A stretch of DNA of 64,000 nt from Solibacillus palustris (GTDB lineage Bacteria > Bacillota > Bacilli > Bacillales_A > Planococcaceae), in NCBI RefSeq assembly GCF_022549215.1, contig NZ_JAKZFC010000001.1:1302001-1366000 (forward strand), given 5' to 3'. A model generated the notes under the pieces. That model was not told where the DNA came from and made no database searches. It was given only the letters and a program-made list of their open reading frames with translations. How positions within the stretch are numbered: position 1 is the stretch's first letter; the number at the start of each line of letters is the position of its first letter. Of the stretch, positions 17,198-24,036 are shown piece after piece. A program made the translations under genes and the position numbers.

Positions 17198-17632
17198 GTG
17201 TATCCAAAAGCAAAAACTTTAGGAATAATAATGAGAAATAATAAAATCCTTTTAGAAGAACAAGAGGGAAAGCATTCAAAGGGAACTGGTATATATTATC
17301 GACCAATTGGTGGGACAATTGAACTTGGTGAGAAGTCTAGTGATACTATTAAGAGAGAATACATTGAAGAAATAGCAGTGGATATAGAGATTAAACGCTA
17401 TATGGGCTGTTTAGAAAACATCTTTAGAATAGACGGAAATTTAGGTCACGAAATAATTCAGATTTATTTGGTGGATTTTATTGACCAAAATCTGTACCGA
17501 AAAGAAAATTTTAAAGTTGTAGAAGGAAGAAAAACTACATTCACAAAATGGGTTTCCTTAGAAGAAATTATTGATGGTAAGAAGATACTTTTTCCCAACG
17601 GTCTAACTGAATTATTACAGAAAAATATTTAA
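17198..17632 (+). CDS. Nudix hydrolase
   Basis: Nudix-fold pyrophosphohydrolase of 144 residues. The box reads GGTIELGEKSSDTIKREYIE then EIAVDI, matching G-x5-E-x7-R-E-x-x-E-E except that the glycine after EE-x is alanine. The catalytic REY-I-EE core is intact, so activity on nucleoside diphosphate-linked substrates is plausible; the substrate is unknown. GTG start at 17198 preceded by AGGGGGGA. Stand-alone gene bounded by repeats on both sides. Confidence 0.86.
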   Translation: MYPKAKTLGIIMRNNKILLEEQEGKHSKGTGIYYRPIGGTIELGEKSSDTIKREYIEEIAVDIEIKRYMGCLENIFRIDGNLGHEIIQIYLVDFIDQNLYRKENFKVVEGRKTTFTKWVSLEEIIDGKKILFPNGLTELLQKNI

Positions 17633-17634
17633 CT

Positions 17635-17735
17635 TTCTTATTCAACTAACGGGGGCTTTACTTGAAGATCATTTAGTTGCATAAGTAGCTCTTTTTTCTT
17701 TATTGAACTAAACGGGGCAAGTTAATTGAACAAGA
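17635..17735 (+). repeat. Composite intergenic repeat (full copy A)
   Basis: Left hairpin element TTCAACTAACGGGGGCTTTA with CTTGAAGA (17641-17668), mini-terminator AGTTGCATAAGTAGCT plus a T run (17675-17697), and right element ATTGAACTAAACGGGG with GTTAATTGAACAAG (17702-17734). Same order as copies B and C. Confidence 0.85.
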
Positions 17736-17783
17736 AATTTGACTAAAATAAGGTGAGAAAACTTAAAGGGGTTATGTTAGCTA

Positions 17784-18203
17784 ATGAGTATAATTAATTA
17801 TCTTGGTTGTAATTTTACTTTACCTTCTAGCGATGAAAGTAGTAATGAAAAAGTTTTAATTGGTGAAAACTTTTCAGACGATGAATTAGTCAATAAACAC
17901 TTTACAACTAAGAGTATATATGAAGTATATACTAATGAGTATGTAGGTATGTCATTTGATGCTGACAACCAAAACCCTTACTTAAAAAAAAGTTACAAAG
18001 AATCAAAAGAGAGTTTCCTTGCATTATGTGAACTATTAAAAGGATACCTTGAAAAAGGAGATTATTGTGAGTTATATACTTGTTGGGTTGGACAAGAGGA
18101 CGAAGAAAGAAATTATGACTTTGACCAAACTATTGACCTTAATAACATTGACATCAATAACATCTCAATATTCGAGAAAACACTATTGGTAATAAGAAGA
18201 TAA
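17784..18203 (+). CDS. Hypothetical acidic protein in repeat-bounded cassette
   Basis: Protein of 139 residues, acidic, without signal peptide or membrane segment. The middle (KKSYKESKESFLALCELLKG) is helical, followed by a short strand CELYTCWVGQEDEE. I recognise no family. The ribosome binding site is weak (AAAGGGG 12 bases upstream). It lies between full repeat copies A and B. Confidence 0.6.
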   Translation: MSIINYLGCNFTLPSSDESSNEKVLIGENFSDDELVNKHFTTKSIYEVYTNEYVGMSFDADNQNPYLKKSYKESKESFLALCELLKGYLEKGDYCELYTCWVGQEDEERNYDFDQTIDLNNIDINNISIFEKTLLVIRR

Positions 18204-18215
18204 TATTCAACTCCC

Positions 18216-18245
18216 ATGAAAGAACGTAATAATCTTTCATTTTCT
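18216..18245 (+). terminator. Terminator-like hairpin
   Basis: ATGAAAGA pairs with TCTTTCAT over a 9-base loop, followed by TTTCTG. Directly downstream of the 139-residue gene. Confidence 0.55.
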
Positions 18246-18280
18246 GTGGTGAAGTGGTGATTTTTGCACTTCATGGATGG

Positions 18281-18366
18281 CTAACGGGGGCTTTACTTGA
18301 AGATCATTGAGTTGCATATGCAGCTCTTTTTTTATTATTGAACTAAAGGGCAGGTTAGTTTAATAG
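18281..18366 (+). repeat. Composite intergenic repeat (full copy B)
   Basis: CTAACGGGGGCTTTACTTGA, then AGATCATTGAGTTGCATATG with CAGCTC and a T run (mini-terminator), then ATTGAACTAAAGGGCAGG with TTAGTTTAATAGG. Nearly identical to copy C in its left two thirds. Confidence 0.87.
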
Positions 18367-18426
18367 GAGATGTTATAATCTGGATATAAATCACGATTTT
18401 TATATGAGTATGATAGGAGATTGAAA

Positions 18427-18555
18427 ATGGAATTTATTACGTGGTTAGCTTTAGGGTTTGGTTTTAGTTCTGCATTTTATGTAGACAAAGTAAGAAAGAA
18501 AAATAAAGAATTAGAAGATAGAATAAAAGCGATTGAAAAAAAAGTAATGCTTTAA
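18427..18555 (+). CDS. Small 42-residue membrane/coiled-coil protein
   Basis: ATG at 18427 with AGGAG eight bases upstream. The protein begins MEFITWLALGFGFSSAFYVD, a membrane helix, and continues with a charged helix VRKKNKELEDRIKAIEKKVM. The topology resembles small phage-shock or holin-like helpers, but no family is recognised. It fills the whole space between repeat copies B and C, which supports it being the cargo of that unit. Confidence 0.6.
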   Translation: MEFITWLALGFGFSSAFYVDKVRKKNKELEDRIKAIEKKVML

Positions 18556-18579
18556 TTGTTATCGGTACTGAGTTTCGTC

Positions 18580-18673
18580 TTCAAATAACGGGGGCTTTAC
18601 TTGAAGATCGTTGAGTTGCATAATGCAGCTCTTTTTTTCTTTATTGAACTAACGGGGCAGGTTAGTTCAATAG
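18580..18673 (+). repeat. Composite intergenic repeat (full copy C)
   Basis: TAACGGGGGCTTTACTTGAA, GATCGTTGAGTTGCATAATG with CAGCTC and seven T, then ATTGAACTAACGGGGCAGG with TTAGTTCAATAG. The clearest full copy. A further degenerate element, CAACAATCGGGCC, follows near 18690. Confidence 0.88.
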
Positions 18674-18730
18674 CGTTGTTTAACTTGTGTTCAACAATCG
18701 GGCCATTTAATTTAGTAAATTTATTTTAAA

Positions 18731-18795
18731 GTAATGTATATAAGGATGTGAAAGAGTGTACTTAAACAAAAGGGGCAGTTTAGTTCTAATTAAGG
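18731..18795 (+). repeat. Intergenic repeat, long-spacer type (partial copy)
   Basis: GTAATGTATATAAGGATGTG, AAAGAGTGTACTTAAACAAA, then AGGGGCAGTTTAGTTCTAAT. Corresponds to the second half of the units at 16028-16150 and 58807-58930. Confidence 0.7.
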
Positions 18796-18873
18796 TTTAT
18801 TCCTCTCAATTATAGAATTTATAATTTTTAATAGTGGTTATTAATCTCAAAAGTTATGACACTTTAGGGGAAT

Positions 18874-18900
18874 AAAAAAACCACCTCTATTGAAAGGTGG
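18874..18900 (-). terminator. Terminator of the 162-residue minus-strand gene
   Basis: On the minus strand CCACCTTTC pairs with GAGGTGG, followed by seven T. Lies just downstream of the gene at 18919-19407. Confidence 0.78.
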
Positions 18901-18918
18901 AAGAAACAGAACAAGAAT

Positions 18919-19407
18919 TTACTCTATATAGTCAATTAACTTTGCAGGAACTTGTTCAAAAATATAAATTTCTGGGTTATTATAAGGCTTATTTTTTAAA
19001 AATTCTTCAAGAGTGTTCATACTTGCCCAATAATTTTTCATTAAATCTTCCTTTGAAGGTAATCCTTCAACAATACGACCATTGCCACCATCATAAATAT
19101 CTTCAATATAAGAAAATAAATCACTAGCTATATCTCTGTTAAAAATTAAAATTTTATCACTAAACACTGGAAATCGATAGTGAGGAATATCATACTCTTC
19201 CAAACCTGCACCGAAAGCAACTTTAAAATCAACCCATTTCGGTAAATTTGCGGGTCTGAATCGGATGGTTAAATCCGGAAAAAAATTACCGCTATTGCCA
19301 TACCATTTTGTAGCTGTCTTACGATTTAATCCTTCCTTTAAAACGATTTCGGGGCTAAAATATTCACCGAGATCATCATTTCGAATAATTACATGATACA
19401 AAAACAA
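18919..19407 (-). CDS. Hypothetical protein, only minus-strand member of the array
   Basis: Protein of 162 residues, soluble, acidic. It begins MFLYHVIIRNDDLGEYFSPE with EIVLKEGLNR following; the YHV...LKEGL layout loosely recalls ADP-ribosyltransferase-like folds, but no catalytic motif is certain and I do not assign this. Starts at TTG 19407 with GGAGG seven bases upstream and ends with its own terminator. It has opposite orientation to its neighbours in the repeat-separated array. Confidence 0.62.
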   Translation of the reverse strand: MFLYHVIIRNDDLGEYFSPEIVLKEGLNRKTATKWYGNSGNFFPDLTIRFRPANLPKWVDFKVAFGAGLEEYDIPHYRFPVFSDKILIFNRDIASDLFSYIEDIYDGGNGRIVEGLPSKEDLMKNYWASMNTLEEFLKNKPYNNPEIYIFEQVPAKLIDYIE

Positions 19408-19603
19408 ACGAATGCCTCCATTCCTTAAATATTATCCTAAAAATTCTACAATTAAACTACTCGGTTATTTTAATAAGTAACTATTTACTACCATTATTTT
19501 ACCATTTCAGATACATATAAGGAAACTGGAGCTTAAAGGTATTATTAACTGTTTCAAGACAATGAATTAGAATATGATTTCAATCTGACAACATAAAGGA
19601 TCT

Positions 19604-19709
19604 TCCACAATCGGGCGCGATTGTTGAATAAGCTTCACTTTTCTTCTTCAACTAACGGGGGCGTTTCTACAATACGTGGAGATGTTTTTTTATTGAAGTA
19701 ACGAATAAG
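19604..19709 (+). repeat. Two adjacent intergenic hairpin repeats
   Basis: CCACAATCGGGCGCGATTGT with TGAATAAG (19604-19632), then TTCTTCAACTAACGGGGGCG and GAAGTAACGAATAAG (19641-19709). Both belong to the same family as the other repeats and precede the DinB gene by about 120 bases. The rest of 19408-19603 shows no gene. Confidence 0.72.
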
Positions 19710-19826
19710 TTGGAAATATTAGCGAAAGCAAGATACTAACATAATACTCAAAGAATATCTTTCATCGTGGAGAATATATACAGAATAGGAACTTAGATAT
19801 TTATTTTCTGTTGAAGGGAGAATTTC

Positions 19827-20339
19827 ATGAGTAATTTAGTAAATGACAATCTGTATGAAACGAGAAATAACTTAGTAAAGGAGATTACTTCATTAAGTTA
19901 TAATCAATTTAATGGTAGACCTGGTATGAATATGTGGAGTATAGCACAAGTTTGTCATCACTTAGTTTTAGTGGAACAGGCCACAATAAAGGCTATTGCA
20001 TGGGGGTTAAAAAAGGTTGACAATACTCAAAAAGAACGTAAAAACTTTCATCTTATGTTGGATCGAACGAAAAAGTTTAAAGCTCCCGAAATCGTTGAAC
20101 CAGATGTAGAACCATTTGAAGTTCAGTCAATTATTGATTTGTTAAATGATTCGAGAAAAAAATTTTTTACTTTCCTCAATACAATAGAGGATAAATCGAT
20201 ATTGACGGAAAAATCATTTAAGCATCCTTCCTTAGGTGAATTACCACTTGACCAATGGATTGAACAGATATATTTACATGAACAACGACACACAGAACAA
20301 ATAAAAGAGATAAAATTACTTTTAGATGTGAGGAACTAA
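19827..20339 (+). CDS. DinB family protein
   Basis: Four-helix-bundle protein of the DinB/YfiT superfamily, 170 residues. The expected metal-binding histidines are visible: NMWSIAQVCHHLV near residue 40 and YLHEQRHTEQI near residue 155. Members are metal-dependent thiol transferases or hydrolases, mostly uncharacterised. ATG at 19827 with GAAGGGA upstream. Last gene of the repeat-separated array. Confidence 0.85.
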   Translation: MSNLVNDNLYETRNNLVKEITSLSYNQFNGRPGMNMWSIAQVCHHLVLVEQATIKAIAWGLKKVDNTQKERKNFHLMLDRTKKFKAPEIVEPDVEPFEVQSIIDLLNDSRKKFFTFLNTIEDKSILTEKSFKHPSLGELPLDQWIEQIYLHEQRHTEQIKEIKLLLDVRN

Positions 20340-20407
20340 ACTTATGATTTTCAATAGAGTCATGTTTAAGTAAAAGGGAAAAAGAAATTTTAACTTTGTA
20401 AAATAAT

Positions 20408-20442
20408 ATACTTAAAGTAACGGGGTGCTTTAGTTGAATATT
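20408..20442 (+). repeat. Intergenic hairpin repeat (ACTAACGGGG family)
   Basis: TACTTAAAGTAACGGGGTGC followed by TTTAGTTGAATA. It is downstream of the DinB gene, and the next gene to the right is on the opposite strand. The rest of 20340-20700 has a terminator and no gene. Confidence 0.72.
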
Positions 20443-20491
20443 CGGTTTCCGAAATGATCAATCTTAATTACAAAAAGTACAGATCTGAAAA

Positions 20492-20534
20492 ATAGCCCCT
20501 ATTTTGATCAATATTTGTTCAAAATAGGGGCTAT
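20492..20534 (-). terminator. Bidirectional terminator
   Basis: Perfect 16-base stem (ATAGCCCCTATTTTGA with its complement), 11-base loop. The T-rich tail is better on the minus strand, so it probably ends the transcript of the HXXEE gene. Confidence 0.82.
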
Positions 20535-20701
20535 GATTTTCTATAAGAATCATCATTTATAGCTGTGTTTTATTCAATCTTTATTCCAAGTCAACACATC
20601 AAAAGTAGAATAAATATTGCCCTTTAGAAAATTAACAAAATGGTGATAGGTAAGTGCTTTGAGGATTTTAATTATAATCAAATTTAATTTAAAGATAGGT
20701 A

Positions 20702-21226
20702 TTAATAAGTTATTAAATTATTTCCGATATTAAAAAGGAACGGAATTAACATTAATAAAATTACCCCAATTATCAAAGTTGATAGAATGATTTCTTTAAT
20801 CGATACAAAACGATTTTTATGAAGTGTATAAAGAATAATCATATTGATGGGTACATTGAGTATTAAACCGGTAATTAGGCCTGGAGAATAGATATTCATT
20901 ATTATTGTTGCGATGAGATGTGGAAATAATGCATTAAATATCATTGCGCCTAAAAAACCAACAAACATCCACTTTATTATATTTATTTCAGGTGAAAAAA
21001 TAAATAAGAATGTAATTAAATACGCTAACGCTGTAATAGTAATAACGGCAAAGTAAAATTCATTGGAAGTGACAGGGTGTTGAATAGAATGTCCGATTTG
21101 AGACCATTCTGGAAGCCATATAGCCTCTTCTATATTATGTAATGTAATAGCTAAGCAGAAAAAAATAGGGAAGCAATTTAAATGGGTGTTATTTTTATTC
21201 TCATTTAGATATTGTTTATTAAACAT
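20702..21226 (-). CDS. HXXEE domain membrane protein
   Basis: Membrane protein of 174 residues with the HXXEE signature LHNIEEAIWLPEW in the first helix and a second conserved histidine in FPHLIATI. About five hydrophobic segments. The family is of unknown function. It lies downstream of and on the same strand as the HTH gene at 21328-21867, with 100 bases between them, and a copy of the sequence TTTTATTCTCATTA (21266-21279) lies in that gap. Confidence 0.82.
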   Translation of the reverse strand: MFNKQYLNENKNNTHLNCFPIFFCLAITLHNIEEAIWLPEWSQIGHSIQHPVTSNEFYFAVITITALAYLITFLFIFSPEINIIKWMFVGFLGAMIFNALFPHLIATIIMNIYSPGLITGLILNVPINMIILYTLHKNRFVSIKEIILSTLIIGVILLMLIPFLFNIGNNLITY

Positions 21227-21327
21227 ATTTCACCATGCCCTTATAGTTTAAAGTCAATATTATAGTTTTATTCTCATTAGTGAATTTCATTTGAAATTGT
21301 ACCCAAATTGGTATTTGGGTACGACTA

Positions 21328-21867
21328 TTAATTCTCTGGAATAATTGTTATTGCGACAGTTCTAACGGGAGCATCTTGGGTACTACTCGATGCGTTATAA
21401 TATTTAGTCATTAATTCATGTAGTTCGTTTTGGAACTGTGTGAAATGGTTTTCATCTATCTTTAATTCCACTACAGAAAAGGTTGATCGATCCTCTCGAG
21501 AATTTTCTTCCTCTAATTTTTCAAGATAGTTTTTGTATTGAGTCATAAGTAATAATTGATAGTAAGAAATGTAATCTAGCTTTTCCTCGGTCGAGACTTG
21601 ACTCCATTCATCTCCGTTAATTCTAATTTCATTTTCATTGATTGCGTAATATTTTTCAGAAACAGATTTCACTTTTTTTTCTTGAATTACGCTAATAATA
21701 CCAGCATCAACTAATATTTGTAGTTGTCTATATAATGTAGCTTGCGGCACATCTTTGAGGATTTTTACCATTTCTAAAGGTGTAAGCCCGTGTTCTCTGT
21801 TACGAAGAAGTGCTTGGCTAATTTTTATTCTTACAGGATGCATTAAAATCTCAACTTTATTATTCAT
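21328..21867 (-). CDS. ArsR-like winged-helix regulator
   Basis: Regulator of 179 residues. The N-terminal winged helix (EILMHPVRIKISQALL, then TPLEMVKILKDVPQATLYRQ and LQILVDAGII) is of the ArsR/PadR-like type that starts with an HPVR-I segment. The C-terminal half is a helical effector or dimer domain. Divergent from the yxlE-like gene with a palindrome between them, so it probably controls the ABC transporter operon and itself. Confidence 0.85.
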   Translation of the reverse strand: MNNKVEILMHPVRIKISQALLRNREHGLTPLEMVKILKDVPQATLYRQLQILVDAGIISVIQEKKVKSVSEKYYAINENEIRINGDEWSQVSTEEKLDYISYYQLLLMTQYKNYLEKLEEENSREDRSTFSVVELKIDENHFTQFQNELHELMTKYYNASSSTQDAPVRTVAITIIPEN

Positions 21868-21881
21868 CGAATCACCTAATT

Positions 21882-21895
21882 TTTTATTCTCATTA
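21882..21895. promoter_or_regulatory. Shared upstream sequence TTTTATTCTCATTA
   Basis: The 14-base sequence TTTTATTCTCATTA here recurs exactly at 21266-21279, upstream of the HXXEE gene. Here it also forms an inverted pair with AGAATAA just downstream. Candidate operator of the HTH regulator; inference. Confidence 0.45.
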
Positions 21896-21935
21896 TAAAG
21901 AATAAGAATAAAGATTGCAATTTTCCATTTATTTT

Positions 21936-21959
21936 ATTATCATTATCAATAATGATAAT
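21936..21959. promoter_or_regulatory. Perfect palindromic operator candidate
   Basis: Eleven-base arms (ATTATCATTAT and ATAATGATAAT) around a 2-base centre, immediately upstream of the ribosome binding site of the yxlE-like gene. Resembles both a dimeric regulator site and a Fur box; the divergent HTH gene is the likeliest ligand. Confidence 0.72.
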
Positions 21960-21975
21960 GGAGGAGGTGAAGTAA

Positions 21976-22215
21976 ATGCAATTACATTATGGGATAGACG
22001 ATTTAATGAAAATTGATATTTTGTCTTATTTACCTATTATCCTGCCTATTTTAATAATAGGAGCAATTTTAGTCTTAATTGCTTTAGTTGACTTGTTTAG
22101 ACATAGAAACACTAGAAAAAATGTTCTTATATGGACATTAGTTATTCTATTTGTTAATACATTTGGACCGATTTTGTACTTTATTTTAGGAAGAAAGGAT
22201 AGTGAAACACGTTGA
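21976..22215 (+). CDS. yxlE: PLDc_N membrane protein, YxlE-like
   Basis: Protein of 79 residues with two membrane helices and the PLDc N-terminal-type core LVLIALVDLFRHRNT...FGPILYFILGRKDS. This closely follows B. subtilis YxlE, a negative regulator of SigY activity encoded beside the YxlF/YxlG transporter. Here too the ABC ATPase and permease genes follow. No sigY or yxlC/D is present; an ArsR-like regulator sits upstream instead. GGAGGAGGTG upstream; the stop overlaps the next start. Confidence 0.78.
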   Translation: MQLHYGIDDLMKIDILSYLPIILPILIIGAILVLIALVDLFRHRNTRKNVLIWTLVILFVNTFGPILYFILGRKDSETR

Positions 22216-23117
22216 AATTAGAGATTAAAAATATATCAAAAACATTTGATGAAAAAATGGTGCTCAATAATTTTTCAATGGAAATAGAAAAGGGAGAATG
22301 TGTCGGTTTAATTGGTCCAAATGGTGCAGGAAAATCTACTTTAATAAAAATTATTTCAGATATCATGTTCCCAAATAATGGGGAAGTCTTATTGAATGGG
22401 GTAAAAGTGTCAAAGTTGAAGGAAGAAATCGGTTACTTACCACAATATCCAAACTTTTTTCATTGGATGACAGCTAAAGAAACGTTAATGTTTATGGGGC
22501 AGCTTTCAGGTTTAAAAAAGGAGGGATTACTAGCCGCTATTCCAGAAATTTTGGCTAAAGTTGGACTAAAGGACGATGAAAATTCAAAAGTCAGTATCTT
22601 TTCCGGGGGGATGAAGCAGCGACTGGGGATTGCACAAGCATTATTACATAAACCGTCATTACTTATTATGGATGAACCTGTATCTGCATTAGATCCAGTT
22701 GGGAGAAGAGAAGTATTAAACTTGATAAAAGAGATAAAAAAAGATACAACCATCTTATTATCCACGCATATTTTAAGTGATGCTGAAGAAATCTGTGAAC
22801 GATTTATCATTATTAAGAATGGAATAAAAGTAGAGGATGCACCTATTACAGAGCTTTTAAAACGCAATAGCAATAATCAAATTCAATTAACAATTACTGC
22901 AAACGACTTAAATTGGCTTGATACTGTTAGAAGTCTACCTTATGTAGAAAATGTAGAGATGATTGGACATAAGGTCAAAATAAAAGTTAAGAGTATCGAG
23001 AAAAATAAGAATAAATTGCTTGAAAGTGCGCTTATGCATGATGTGAATTTAACTCATTTTGAAATGTATAGTGAAACCTTAGAAGATATCTTTTTAAAAT
23101 TGGTGGTGCAAAAATGA
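22212..23117 (+). CDS. yxlF: ABC transporter ATP-binding protein, YxlF-like
   Basis: ATPase subunit of 301 residues: Walker A GPNGAGKST near residue 35, signature FSGGMKQRLGIAQAL (SGGMK variant), Walker B LLIMDEP, D-loop SALDP and H-loop STH. The final 80 residues form the extra domain typical of ABC-2 exporters. TTG start overlapping the stop of the YxlE-like gene (TTGA). The permease follows with an ATGA overlap, so the three genes form one coupled operon. Substrate unknown. Confidence 0.88.
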   Translation: MKLEIKNISKTFDEKMVLNNFSMEIEKGECVGLIGPNGAGKSTLIKIISDIMFPNNGEVLLNGVKVSKLKEEIGYLPQYPNFFHWMTAKETLMFMGQLSGLKKEGLLAAIPEILAKVGLKDDENSKVSIFSGGMKQRLGIAQALLHKPSLLIMDEPVSALDPVGRREVLNLIKEIKKDTTILLSTHILSDAEEICERFIIIKNGIKVEDAPITELLKRNSNNQIQLTITANDLNWLDTVRSLPYVENVEMIGHKVKIKVKSIEKNKNKLLESALMHDVNLTHFEMYSETLEDIFLKLVVQK

Positions 23118-23902
23118 GCAAATGGATCGTGCTAATGAAAAAAGAATTTGTTCAAATGATTCGTGATTTTAGGATAGTTTGGTTACCAATCGCTTTTATG
23201 TTTTTAGGTGCAACGCAACCAGTAGTCAATTACTATTTACCATCAATTTTAAAGTCTTTAGGAGGTAGTCAGGGAATTACAATTGACCCAAACATGGCTC
23301 AGTTAGAGGGAGGGGAAGTATTAGCAAGTACGTTAGCTTCACAATTTGATCAGCTAGGAATAATGATACTGGTTATCGCTATTATGGGAATTATTCAAAC
23401 AGATAAATCTAACGGAATGCTTTCCTTCATTTTAACTCGACCTGTTGCAGTACCTTCCTATATTGCTAGTAAAGTTGTTTCAAATTATATATTACTAGCT
23501 TTTAGTGTTTCCGTTGGCTATTTTACTTCATATATATACGTGAATTATCTATTTACTTCGGTACCACTTTCACAAGTCTTTGTTGGACTCATCTTCTACC
23601 TTGTGTGGCTTTTGTTTATTGTATCGTTTACAACGATGGTTAGTACCATTTTTAAAAGTCAGGGTGTTATTGCGTTAATTTCAATTGGAACCCTTCTAGG
23701 TTGTAGATTAGTAATAGGTCTAAGTCCGATAGTTGATCAAGTTAATCCCGCTGTTATGAGTAAATACGCAATAGAATACCTAAGTAATGGGGCGATTCAT
23801 TCGAACATATTTAGTAGTAGCCTATTTACGTTTGCCTGGCTATTAGTAATACTTATTACGATTTACTATTGGATTTTTAATAAAAAATTTACTACCGAGT
23901 AA
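23114..23902 (+). CDS. yxlG: ABC-2 type permease, YxlG-like
   Basis: Permease of 262 residues with an N-terminal amphipathic segment (WIVLMKKEFVQMIRDFRIVW), six or so helices and the ABC-2 pattern DKSNGMLSFILTRPV in the first cytosolic loop. It overlaps the ATPase gene by four bases and is followed by a terminator. Works with the ATPase as an exporter; related B. subtilis YxlG is also uncharacterised in substrate. Confidence 0.86.
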   Translation: MSKWIVLMKKEFVQMIRDFRIVWLPIAFMFLGATQPVVNYYLPSILKSLGGSQGITIDPNMAQLEGGEVLASTLASQFDQLGIMILVIAIMGIIQTDKSNGMLSFILTRPVAVPSYIASKVVSNYILLAFSVSVGYFTSYIYVNYLFTSVPLSQVFVGLIFYLVWLLFIVSFTTMVSTIFKSQGVIALISIGTLLGCRLVIGLSPIVDQVNPAVMSKYAIEYLSNGAIHSNIFSSSLFTFAWLLVILITIYYWIFNKKFTTE

Positions 23903-23918
23903 TGAATTTTGCATATGG

Positions 23919-23957
23919 AAAGCAGCATGGCTACGTTTGGCTATGCTGCTTTATTTT
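23919..23957 (+). terminator. Terminator of the yxl-like operon
   Basis: AAAGCAGCATGGC pairs with GCTATGCTGCTTT, followed by ATTTT. Confidence 0.82.
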
Positions 23958-24036
23958 AATTTTATGCCATGTTACGGAACGATTTAAATAATAGTAAAGC
24001 ATTTAAAAATCACTAAATTGTGATTTAATTATAGCT

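Noticed and set aside
16028-20442. A genuine class of integron with attC sites
   Set aside because: I compared the repeat ends with the R-Y-Y-Y-A-A-C / G-T-T-R-R-R-Y core sites and found no match in both positions, and there is no tyrosine-recombinase gene in the window. Only the architecture is integron-like.
21936-21959. Fur box
   Set aside because: The palindrome resembles the GATAATGATAATCATTATC consensus, but the following genes show no link to iron, and a divergent winged-helix regulator is a simpler explanation. Not excluded.
22460-22873. 137-codon minus-strand frame inside the YxlF-like gene
   Set aside because: Antisense shadow of a well-recognised ABC ATPase.
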